A stretch of 14,345 bases of DNA from Flavobacteriales bacterium (lineage in GTDB: Bacteria; Bacteroidota; Bacteroidia; Flavobacteriales_F; PHOS-HE28), in the NCBI GenBank assembly GCA_020854015.1, contig JADZGG010000221.1:1-14345 (forward strand), in the 5' to 3' direction. The stretch's first letter is position 1, and each line of letters starts with the position of its first letter. Positions 7,386-13,733 of the stretch are shown in pieces. Below the pieces are notes generated by a model that was not told the DNA's origin, ran no database searches, and saw only the letters and a program-made list of their open reading frames with translations. The position numbers and the translations under genes were made by a program.

Positions 7386-8713
7386 GGTGTCGCAATGGGG
7401 AACAGTACCGTGAAGGTGCTGCCTTTCCCAGGTTCACTTTCGAGCTTGATGGTGCCGTTGTGGGCGTGCACGATCTGCTGAACGTAGTGCAGACCGAGAC
7501 CGAAGCCTTTCACGTTGTGCACGTTTCCGGTCGGGACCCGGTAGAAGCGTTCGAACACGTGGTGTTGATCCGCCTTGGCGATGCCGATACCGTGGTCCTT
7601 CACCCGCAGTTCGACCCGCTGCCCGTGATCGACCGTGGTGATGAGCACATCGACGTTCTCCGGGCTGTACTTGATCGCGTTGTCCACCAGGTTGAAGAGC
7701 ATGTTGGAAAGGTGTACGGGGTCGCCTGTGATCACATGGTGCTTCGCGCACAGTTCGCTTCGAACCATGCCGTTCCGTTCCTTCAACTGCACCACGAAGG
7801 CATCGGCCACATCCGCGACAAGCTCATGAAGGTCCACGGGCTCCTGCTTCAGGGCGAGGTTCTCACGGTCCAGGGTCGCTAGCTGTAGCACGCGTTCGAC
7901 CTGGGTGCGCAATCGTTCGTTCTCCGAGCGGATGATCCCGGCATATGTCCGCAGCCGCTCCGGTTCGTTGATGATCCCAGGGTCGCTCAGCACCTCACTG
8001 CTCAGGGCGATCGTGCTGATCGGCGTCTTCAGCTCGTGTGTCATGTTGCCGATGAAGTCGTTCTTGATCTCACTGATCCGTTTCTGCCGAAGGATCACCC
8101 ACAAGCTATAGGCGAAGAAACCGAACACGATGAGCGTGACGATGGCCGGATAGATCCAGGTGGCTTGTGCGCGGGGACGGGGCTCCCAGAACACGCTGTC
8201 ACGACGGGGCCAGTAGACGCCGAAGTAGTGCCCGTCCTTGTTGAGCTTCAGAAGTTGACTATGTGTCGCCGTATCGGCCACCGCGCTGTCCATCAAGCTT
8301 ACATAGTTCCCGTAGACAATGCTGTCAGTGAAGCAGTCATAGACCCCATATTCGAAGTCCTCACCGATGTTCCGACGCATGAACTCCTTCCGCAGCAAAG
8401 CTTCAAGCAGGTACGGGTGGACCGTGTCATTGATCGCGACCGCGAAGTAGTTCGGCCGTTCCTGTTTCACAGCGTCGTACAGATCCGAGGGGTCCTTGTT
8501 GATCGAGAGGATCTTCTCAGCCACGGCGGTCAGGGCGATCACCACCCGGTCGTTGAACTGCTTGTCCAATTGTTGGTGTTGCCGCAATTGTAGCTCAGCT
8601 TCCGCGCGCTGCACCCGGAAGGCCCGGTCCAGCCAGAGCACTTGCGTCAACACCACGCCCACCACGCTCAGGGTGGCCAGTAGGATGACGGTGGCGATGG
8701 TTCGGCGGCGCAT
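7382..8713 (-). CDS. Membrane sensor histidine kinase
   Basis: This sensor kinase (443 residues) is paired with the response regulator that follows it. A basic N-terminus (MRRR) leads into membrane helix 1 (about 5-27), then a periplasmic sensor region (about 28-184) that I do not recognise. Helix 2 (about 186-207) runs almost directly into the dimerisation domain, with no HAMP domain visible. The phosphorylated His is His226 in MTHELKTP. ATP-binding motifs are the N box NLVDNAIKYS (341-350), G1 DHGIGIA (373-379), the F box FERFYR, and G2 GFGLGL (403-408). This layout is common for RprX-type kinases of Bacteroidota. The ligand is unknown. It is transcribed divergently from the glycosyltransferase gene, with 88 bp between them, and overlaps the regulator by 4 bp. 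All catalytic residues are present. Confidence 0.95.
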   Translation of the reverse strand: MRRRTIATVILLATLSVVGVVLTQVLWLDRAFRVQRAEAELQLRQHQQLDKQFNDRVVIALTAVAEKILSINKDPSDLYDAVKQERPNYFAVAINDTVHPYLLEALLRKEFMRRNIGEDFEYGVYDCFTDSIVYGNYVSLMDSAVADTATHSQLLKLNKDGHYFGVYWPRRDSVFWEPRPRAQATWIYPAIVTLIVFGFFAYSLWVILRQKRISEIKNDFIGNMTHELKTPISTIALSSEVLSDPGIINEPERLRTYAGIIRSENERLRTQVERVLQLATLDRENLALKQEPVDLHELVADVADAFVVQLKERNGMVRSELCAKHHVITGDPVHLSNMLFNLVDNAIKYSPENVDVLITTVDHGQRVELRVKDHGIGIAKADQHHVFERFYRVPTGNVHNVKGFGLGLHYVQQIVHAHNGTIKLESEPGKGSTFTVLFPIATP

Positions 8714-8801
8714 GGTCGGGGCCTTGCCAGGCCGGTCACAATGTTAGCGCAAGGACTCTCCGTGCAGGGCGCATTAACAACCCGTTTAATTTTCACCGCC
8801 C
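8714..8801. promoter_or_regulatory. Divergent promoter region, kinase/regulator versus glycosyltransferase
   Basis: This 88-bp gap between divergent starts must hold the promoters of both transcripts. On the - strand TAACATTG (8746-8739) matches the Bacteroidota -7 consensus TAnnTTTG at all but one defined base and lies about 25 bp before the kinase ATG. On the + strand TAATTTTC (8787-8794) also has one mismatch and ends 7 bp before the glycosyltransferase ATG, which would give an almost leaderless mRNA. Neither has a convincing TTG at the usual 17-23 bp distance upstream, so both boxes are weak candidates. An AT-rich patch (about 8772-8794) stands out from the GC-rich surroundings. Confidence 0.35.
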
Positions 8802-10388
8802 ATGCACCCTCGCCCTCCGGTCCTCGCCTTTGCCGCCCTGCTCGTGATCTATGCGCTGGGCAGCGTGTTGGACATCATGGAGGTGGATGCCGCGCAGTAC
8901 GCCACCATGGCTCGGGAAATGGCCATGGGAGCGGATCCGTTGCACCTGAAGTTCCGTGGTCAGGACTACTTGGACAAGCCGCCACTATTGTTCTGGATGT
9001 CCGCTCTGTCCTTCAAGTTGCTCGGCGTCCACAATTGGAGCTACAAGCTGCCATCCATCCTGTTCGCCTTGCTGGGGCTATGGTCCACGTTCCGCCTTGC
9101 CAAGCTTTACTATGGCCGCGAAGTGGGCGTGAACGCCTCATTGATGCTGGGTTCGTCGCTGGCCATGGTGCTCATGACCAATGATGTGCGGTGCGACACC
9201 ATGCTCATGGGTTGCGTGATCACAGCGACCTGGTGTGGTGCCGAGTACCTTGAACGCGCCCGTTGGTCCTGGCTGCTGGGAGCTTCCCTGGCGATCGGCG
9301 CGGGCATGTTGACCAAGGGCCCCATGGGGCTCATGGCTCCATTGCTGGCCTTGGGCGGGCATGTGCTGTTGAAACGGAAGTGGAGCGTTCTGCGTGATCC
9401 TCGCTTACTATCAGCTCCGGTGCTCATCTGCATTGTGCTGTTGCCGATGTGCATGGGACTCTACGAGCAGTTCGGGGCGCATGGCTTGCGGTTCTTTTTC
9501 TGGGAACAGAGCTTCGGACGCCTCACGGGCGAGAACGTCTGGAAGGATGACTCCACGCCGCTCTTCTTCACGCATGAGGTGCTCTGGCAGTTGCTGCCAT
9601 GGACGTTGTTCGTGTTGGGTGGCCTGATCCTCGACCTGCGTCTATTGTTCAGCGCACGACGAGGAGAGGCCAAGGAGTGGATCGCATTGGCCGGCATCAC
9701 GTTGGTCTTCACGGCCCTTTCGTTCTCGCACTTCAAGTTGCCTCACTACCTGTATGTGATCCATCCATTGTTCTGCATCCAGGCGGCGAAGGCCGTTCCT
9801 CGCATGAGCAGCAGGTCTTGGAGCGGGGCGCAGTTCGCTTTCGTGGCGATCCTTATGCTCGGTGGTGCAACGCTTATGCTCTGGAGCTTCCCTAGCGTCG
9901 GATGGTCGTTGGTGGCCCTGGTACTCTGCGTTGCATTGGTCGTCCATGCCTCGCGTTCCACTGGAGTGACCCGCATCATCGGGACCACGTTCTGGGCCAT
10001 GTGCGGGTTGGCGCTGCTGTTGGATCTGCATTTCTATCCCGCCTTGTTGCCCTACCAAGCGAACGCAGAGGCAGGGAAATGGGTGCGGGCCCGCGGTGTG
10101 ACCGAGGATCGATTCTTCGCCGTTGGCGCGGGAGGTACGGCACTGGACCACTACTCCAGGCTCGACGTACGCTATGCGGGTGCTGTGTGGGAGATGAGCC
10201 AGCAGGTGCGACCGGGGACCGTGCTTTTCACGGACAGCACAGGGCGCGCGGACCTGCTTTCGCTCGGCCTTGTTCCGTTGAGGGAAACGATCTTCCCTGA
10301 ATTCAAGGTACAACTGCTCACTTGGGGCTTCCTGGATCCCGACCTACGCAGCAAGGAGGTCAGTACCCGGTACATCCTGGAATATTGA
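8802..10388 (+). CDS. ArnT/PMT-like membrane glycosyltransferase
   Basis: This is a polytopic inner-membrane GT-C-fold glycosyltransferase of 528 residues, related to the PMT/ArnT group, which moves sugars from polyprenyl-phosphate donors onto lipid or protein acceptors at the periplasmic side. An N-terminal membrane helix (about 6-24) is followed by the first periplasmic loop with the acidic residue expected to be catalytic (EVDAAQYA, Asp29) and the hallmark YLDKPPLLFW (DKPP at 58-61). A second family acidic position is RCDTML (Asp132), then TKGP (171-174). Many hydrophobic helices follow to about residue 420, then a soluble C-terminal region of about 100 residues. The SHFKLPHYLYVIHP stretch is also typical of the family. 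No O-antigen, lipid A or aminoarabinose genes flank it, so donor and acceptor cannot be assigned. It ends tail to tail with the beta-barrel gene across a terminator. Confidence 0.87.
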   Translation: MHPRPPVLAFAALLVIYALGSVLDIMEVDAAQYATMAREMAMGADPLHLKFRGQDYLDKPPLLFWMSALSFKLLGVHNWSYKLPSILFALLGLWSTFRLAKLYYGREVGVNASLMLGSSLAMVLMTNDVRCDTMLMGCVITATWCGAEYLERARWSWLLGASLAIGAGMLTKGPMGLMAPLLALGGHVLLKRKWSVLRDPRLLSAPVLICIVLLPMCMGLYEQFGAHGLRFFFWEQSFGRLTGENVWKDDSTPLFFTHEVLWQLLPWTLFVLGGLILDLRLLFSARRGEAKEWIALAGITLVFTALSFSHFKLPHYLYVIHPLFCIQAAKAVPRMSSRSWSGAQFAFVAILMLGGATLMLWSFPSVGWSLVALVLCVALVVHASRSTGVTRIIGTTFWAMCGLALLLDLHFYPALLPYQANAEAGKWVRARGVTEDRFFAVGAGGTALDHYSRLDVRYAGAVWEMSQQVRPGTVLFTDSTGRADLLSLGLVPLRETIFPEFKVQLLTWGFLDPDLRSKEVSTRYILEY

Positions 10389-10441
10389 GCGGCCGAACGA
10401 ACAGTTCGAGCCCCCTTTGCGTTGATTTTCCGAACTCAGGT

Positions 10442-10483
10442 GGCACGCGCCTTTCCACCACGGTGGTGCTTGCGCGCAATGCC
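10442..10483. other. Imperfect nested hairpin in the convergent spacer
   Basis: GGCA (10442-10445) and TGCC (10480-10483) enclose GCGC/GCGC arms and, at the centre, CACCAC/GTGGTG (10456-10461 and 10463-10468). Together they can fold into one long interrupted hairpin 50-95 bp past the glycosyltransferase stop. A smaller stem CGAAC/GTTCG (10394-10398 and 10404-10408) sits just before it. They could stabilise the 3' end of the glycosyltransferase mRNA ahead of the terminator. The role is inferred; only the repeats are seen. Confidence 0.35.
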
Positions 10484-10486
10484 TGC

Positions 10487-10549
10487 AAAAAGGTCCGGTG
10501 AAGGCGGGGTCTGGGAAGCGAGAGCGGCCTGGTCCCCGCCGACCTTTTT
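10487..10549. terminator. Bidirectional intrinsic terminator
   Basis: A long two-part inverted repeat lies between convergent genes. The outer arms are AAAAAGGTC (10487-10495) and GACCTTTTT (10541-10549); the inner arms are GGCGGGG (10503-10509) and CCCCGCC (10534-10540), with a 7-base bulge on the left and a 24-base loop. Read on either strand this gives a GC-rich stem ending in a run of five T, the layout of an intrinsic terminator that serves both the + strand glycosyltransferase and the - strand beta-barrel gene, whose stop is only 6 bp away. Confidence 0.8.
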
Positions 10550-10555
10550 CCGAGC

Positions 10556-13039
10556 TTAGAAGCTCTCTTCGCCCCCGGCTCCGGGATCCCTGCGCTGCTG
10601 CTGGTTCTTCCTGCGGAAGAATGAAGCGTCCTGCTCGCCGAACTTCCACGTCAGAGTCACTCGGAGGAAGCGCATTTCGCGTCGGCGCTGAGTTTCCTGG
10701 TAGAGCGTCGGCGTATCCAGCACGGTCCCCCACTTGCGGGTGAAGAACACGTCGTTCACCATGGCGGTTGCGCTCCAATGCTTGTTGAATTCCTTGGTGC
10801 TACTAAGGTCGATGCCCCAGTTGGCGATCGAATAGCCTTGGGGGATCGGGCGGCGCCCTTCCAGTTCACCGTTCAACTGCACGCTCCAGTCCTTCGGCAA
10901 CCTGGTGAGCAGGTTCACCTTGCCGTTCGCCTGCCAGCCGCTGTTGCTGACACGCCCTTCGCCCGCGGAAATGTCGACGTACTGCAGCGTTCCGCCTACC
11001 GTGAGCTGCATGGCCTTGGAGAATTCCAGCTTCACCGTATTCTCCCATCCGTAGGTGAAGCTGTTGTCCCCGTTAACGAAGGTGCTCACCAGGATCTGGG
11101 GGTTCTCCGGAAGCGGATACACATAGCTCGTGATCACGTTCTCCGTGACACGCATGAACACCGATGAAAGCCAGTTGCTGCGTCCTTCGCCGAGGGGGAG
11201 CAGGTGGTTCACTTCCGCAAGGTCGATGAACTCAGGCGCCAACGAAGGGTTGCCGATGCGCAGGTTCCGCGAGTCGCTGAACATGATGAAAGGCATCATC
11301 TGGAAGAAGTTCGGCCGGTTGATCTTGCGAGATACGTTGAACTGAAGTTCGCGTACGCCTTCCCTTTTGCGCGATCCATAGATGGCCGGGAACAGCGCCT
11401 TCCACAGGTCCTCCGTCCCGTTCGGATAGATGTACTCAAAGCTCAACCCCTTGTCCTTGATGTCGGAGATGAAGCGCGTGGTCTCTAAACGTAGACCCGC
11501 CTGAAAACCCCACCGGTCATCGATCTTGTGGATCCAGTTGAAGTAGGCGGCGTTCACCATGTCGGTGATCTGGTAGTCGTTCGAAAGCGTGGAGTCCCGG
11601 GCGACCGCGCTTGTGTCGGTGCCCACGGTCACGTTCAACAGCGAGTGGTCCAGTCGCACGTTGCTGCGCAAACCGTACTCGAACTTGTCCCGCTCCCCGC
11701 GTGGGTCGCTGAAGTGGAACTGCCAGGTGAACTGGTCGGCATCAGTGCTGCCAACGTTGTCCTGCACACGCGGGCTGCCGACCGAAGGCAGGCCATCGGC
11801 ATCGTAGGTCTCGGTAACATAGACCGCATCATTGGTCCTTCGGGAACGGTTGTAGGTAAGGTCCGTGCTCCACTCTCGCCCTGGTTTCGGCGTCCGGTGG
11901 AGGAAAGTGACCTGGCTCGTGAGGTCGCTGCTGTTGTTGGAGCCCGTGTTCAGCTGTTGGCCCGTGTATTCGACCCCGCCCGTGCTGTCGTATTGCACGT
12001 AGTCCAACTTGTCATCGTTGGTATAGTCCCGGCCGCGGATGCTCTGCGAGAAGCTCAAGGTGCTCCGGTTGCTCGCCTTCCAATCCACACCGAAGCGGCC
12101 ACCGTAATTGCTGCGGTCCGAGCCCGAACGACCTTCCTGGTCGAAGCGATTGGTCACGAGCTCACCGCTGAGCAGTTCCCGAGAGGTAAGGCTCTTGGTG
12201 TTGTTCGAGCTGTAGTTGTAGTTGCCCGAGAGCTGAAAGGTCCAGCGGCCATCCTTCACGTTCAGGCTGCCGTTGCTCTGGTACCTTCCGTTGGTTCCGA
12301 CACCCCCCTGAAGCTGACCGCTGTAGCCGGGTCGCGTGCTCTTCTTCAGCACGACGTTGATGATGCCGCCGCCGCTGCTCGCATCGAAGATCACACTGGG
12401 GTTGGTGATGACCTCCACACGCTCGATGTCATCCGCTGGGATCTGGTCCAAGGTCATGGTTGAGGGTCGCCCGTCCACCATGATCTGCGGCGTGGCGTTG
12501 CGAAGGGTAACACCGCCATCGGCATCCACGCTTAGGCCGGGTACGTTCTTCATGACATCAGTGGCCGTTCCACCGCGCACGCTCAGGTCCTTCTCCACAT
12601 TGTAGATGCGGCGGTCCACCTGTAGCACGGACTGGCTGCGTTCACCCGTTACTTCAGCTTCCTTCAGCACCGCTGCGTTCGGTTGCAGCATCAGGTTACC
12701 GAGGTCCTGTTCCACCACGTCAGGGGTGATGCGAACGTCCATCACGAGCGTGGTATAACCGAGGAAGGTCACTTTCAGCTTGAAGGGGCCGAAGGGCAGT
12801 CGCTCCAACATGAAGTCGCCGTTCTCCTCGGCGAGCGCACCACCCACAATGCTATCTCCGGGCGTACGGACCAACTGCACTGTCGCGAATTCGACGCCCT
12901 TGCGGGTGCTGGCGTCCATGACCTTGCCGTAGACCTTGCCGATCGAGGGCCTCCCGCCGCCGCCGCCGGGGCGCTGCGCCAATAGCATGGACCCGATCAA
13001 TGACAGGGCAAGGACAAGAACAGCACGGGTCGTGGGCAT
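10556..13039 (-). CDS. Outer-membrane beta-barrel protein, TonB-receptor-like with carboxypeptidase-regulatory-like domain
   Basis: This outer-membrane protein has 827 residues from the ATG at 13037-13039, chosen because it directly starts a signal peptide (MPTTRAVLVLALSLIG...LLA, cleavage near residue 21). An ATG nine codons upstream would put MSYGLLLPP in front of it and lies upstream of the likely transcription start. A Gly-rich linker is followed by a carboxypeptidase-regulatory-like beta-sandwich (about 34-118, GKVMDASTRKGVEFATV), a plug-like domain (about 138-232, with MVDGRP, ERVEVITNPS and GGIINVVLKK), then a long barrel of alternating strands rich in aromatic residues to about 808. 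This matches the Bacteroidota outer-membrane beta-barrel family related to TonB-dependent receptors. No SusD-like partner or obvious TonB box is present, so the substrate is unknown. After the last strand (FLRVTLTWKFG) comes a charged, Gln-rich tail ending in Phe. Confidence 0.9.
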   Translation of the reverse strand: MPTTRAVLVLALSLIGSMLLAQRPGGGGGRPSIGKVYGKVMDASTRKGVEFATVQLVRTPGDSIVGGALAEENGDFMLERLPFGPFKLKVTFLGYTTLVMDVRITPDVVEQDLGNLMLQPNAAVLKEAEVTGERSQSVLQVDRRIYNVEKDLSVRGGTATDVMKNVPGLSVDADGGVTLRNATPQIMVDGRPSTMTLDQIPADDIERVEVITNPSVIFDASSGGGIINVVLKKSTRPGYSGQLQGGVGTNGRYQSNGSLNVKDGRWTFQLSGNYNYSSNNTKSLTSRELLSGELVTNRFDQEGRSGSDRSNYGGRFGVDWKASNRSTLSFSQSIRGRDYTNDDKLDYVQYDSTGGVEYTGQQLNTGSNNSSDLTSQVTFLHRTPKPGREWSTDLTYNRSRRTNDAVYVTETYDADGLPSVGSPRVQDNVGSTDADQFTWQFHFSDPRGERDKFEYGLRSNVRLDHSLLNVTVGTDTSAVARDSTLSNDYQITDMVNAAYFNWIHKIDDRWGFQAGLRLETTRFISDIKDKGLSFEYIYPNGTEDLWKALFPAIYGSRKREGVRELQFNVSRKINRPNFFQMMPFIMFSDSRNLRIGNPSLAPEFIDLAEVNHLLPLGEGRSNWLSSVFMRVTENVITSYVYPLPENPQILVSTFVNGDNSFTYGWENTVKLEFSKAMQLTVGGTLQYVDISAGEGRVSNSGWQANGKVNLLTRLPKDWSVQLNGELEGRRPIPQGYSIANWGIDLSSTKEFNKHWSATAMVNDVFFTRKWGTVLDTPTLYQETQRRREMRFLRVTLTWKFGEQDASFFRRKNQQQRRDPGAGGEESF

Positions 13040-13045
13040 GGGCGG

Positions 13046-13053
13046 CAAAAGTA
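13046..13053 (-). promoter_or_regulatory. -7 box TACTTTTG upstream of the beta-barrel gene
   Basis: On the - strand TACTTTTG is an exact match to the Bacteroidota -7 consensus TAnnTTTG. Only 6 bases separate it from the start codon at 13039, so transcription would begin at or next to the ATG. No TTG is found 17-23 bp upstream; the nearest (in CCCTTGTCC) is only 10 bp away. The box is seen; promoter function is inferred. Confidence 0.45.
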
Positions 13054-13100
13054 GACCGTAGGACAAGGGTTAGAGGTGAAGGTTTTGCAGCCCTTAACAG

Positions 13101-13134
13101 AAAAGAAGAAGCCCCGCTGTTGGGCGGGGCTTCT
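13101..13134 (-). terminator. Intrinsic terminator of the RNA-binding protein gene
   Basis: A perfect 11-bp stem AGAAGCCCCGC/GCGGGGCTTCT (13107-13117 and 13124-13134) with a 6-base loop lies about 20 bp after the RNA-binding protein stop. Read on the - strand it is followed by TCTTTTC, a T-rich tail. This is a standard Rho-independent terminator. It separates the small gene from the beta-barrel gene, which then needs its own promoter. Confidence 0.85.
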
Positions 13135-13153
13135 GTGAGTTGCACTGTGTGGA

Positions 13154-13582
13154 TCACTCGTCGCGATCACCGCCACGGCTCCAACGGTCGCCGCCACGGT
13201 CGCTGCTGCCACCACGGTAACCACCGCGATCGCCGCCACGGTCGCCGCCGCCGCCACCGCGATAACCGCCACGGTCTCCGCCGCCGCCACCGCCACTGCG
13301 GTAACCGCCGCCGCCGCCGAATCCACCGCGATCACCTTCCGGGCGCGGGCGAGCTTCGTTCACCACCAGGTCACGACCTTGGAAGTTCTTTCCGTTCGTG
13401 CCTTCAATGGCTTGACGACCGGCGTTGTCATCGGCCATCTCCACGAAGCCGAATCCACGGCTGCGGTTGGTGGCCTTGTCCATGATGATCTTGGCCGAGG
13501 TCACTTCACCGTAGGCTTCGAAGAGCTCGCGGAGGTCCTGGTCCCTTACGCTGTACGCGATGTTGGCGACGTAAATGTTCAT
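13154..13582 (-). CDS. RRM-domain RNA-binding protein with RGG-rich tail
   Basis: This is a small single-RRM RNA-binding protein of 142 residues, of the type found in Bacteroidota and cyanobacteria and often linked with cold or stress responses. The RRM fills about 1-78: RNP2 is IYVANI (3-8) and RNP1 is RGFGFVEM (42-49), with the aromatic residues that stack on RNA in place (Tyr4, Phe44, Phe46). The C-terminal tail (about 79-142) is low-complexity Gly/Arg/Asp/Tyr with many RGG and DRGG units, resembling eukaryotic RGG boxes. The ATG at 13580-13582 begins directly at the RRM; an upstream TTG-started reading (to 13639) adds 19 residues unlike any RRM N-terminus and is not favoured. It appears monocistronic, with its own candidate promoter, a leader of about 75 bases and a strong terminator. 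RNA targets are unknown. Confidence 0.93.
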   Translation of the reverse strand: MNIYVANIAYSVRDQDLRELFEAYGEVTSAKIIMDKATNRSRGFGFVEMADDNAGRQAIEGTNGKNFQGRDLVVNEARPRPEGDRGGFGGGGGYRSGGGGGGDRGGYRGGGGGDRGGDRGGYRGGSSDRGGDRWSRGGDRDE

Positions 13583-13662
13583 GTGTTCTACTGACTGAGT
13601 GAGGTTTGAGTTTGACCCTCCTCCAGCAACTCTCGCCAAAGAACGGCGGGAGAAAGGCGGTG

Positions 13663-13695
13663 CGAAGCTAGTGCAATTGGTACGAACAACTGCAA
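13663..13695 (-). promoter_or_regulatory. Candidate promoter of the RNA-binding protein gene
   Basis: On the - strand TTG (13695-13693) is followed after 22 bases by TAGCTTCG (13670-13663). This is close to the Flavobacterium-type promoter TTG-N17-23-TAnnTTTG, with one mismatch in the -7 box. Transcription would start near 13656, leaving a leader of about 75 bases before the ATG at 13582. A GGAGGAGGG stretch in the leader lies about 35 bases from the ATG, too far to be a normal ribosome site. Confidence 0.4.
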
Positions 13696-13721
13696 CAAGG
13701 GGGGCTTTTCAAGGGATCCCA

Positions 13722-13733
13722 ACCCCTAGGGGT
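13722..13733. repeat. Perfect palindrome ACCCCTAGGGGT over a stop codon
   Basis: This 12-bp perfect palindrome contains the TAG stop of the right-edge gene (- strand, 13726-13728). With no loop it cannot be an ordinary RNA hairpin by itself, and there is no T tract after it. It may be chance, or a protein-binding site upstream of the RNA-binding protein gene promoter, whose TTG lies about 27 bp away. Confidence 0.4.

Noticed and set aside
6654..7481. Two + strand open frames (6654-6983 and 7050-7481) opposite the response regulator.
   Set aside because: The - strand frame encodes a complete OmpR-type regulator with all key residues; the + strand frames have no recognisable motifs.
13040..13066. 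An earlier ATG for the beta-barrel protein, adding MSYGLLLPP.
   Set aside because: It lies upstream of the -7 box TACTTTTG and would place nine residues before a complete signal peptide.
13166..13330. Repeats of ccgccacggtcgccgcc-type units that could be taken for a tandem repeat locus or CRISPR-like array.
   Set aside because: The repeats are irregular with no unique spacers, and are fully explained as codons of the RGG-rich tail of the RNA-binding protein.
13583..13639. A 19-codon upstream extension of the RNA-binding protein from a TTG.
   Set aside because: The ATG at 13582 starts exactly at the RRM first strand; the extension is Gly/Ser-rich and lies in the likely untranslated leader.
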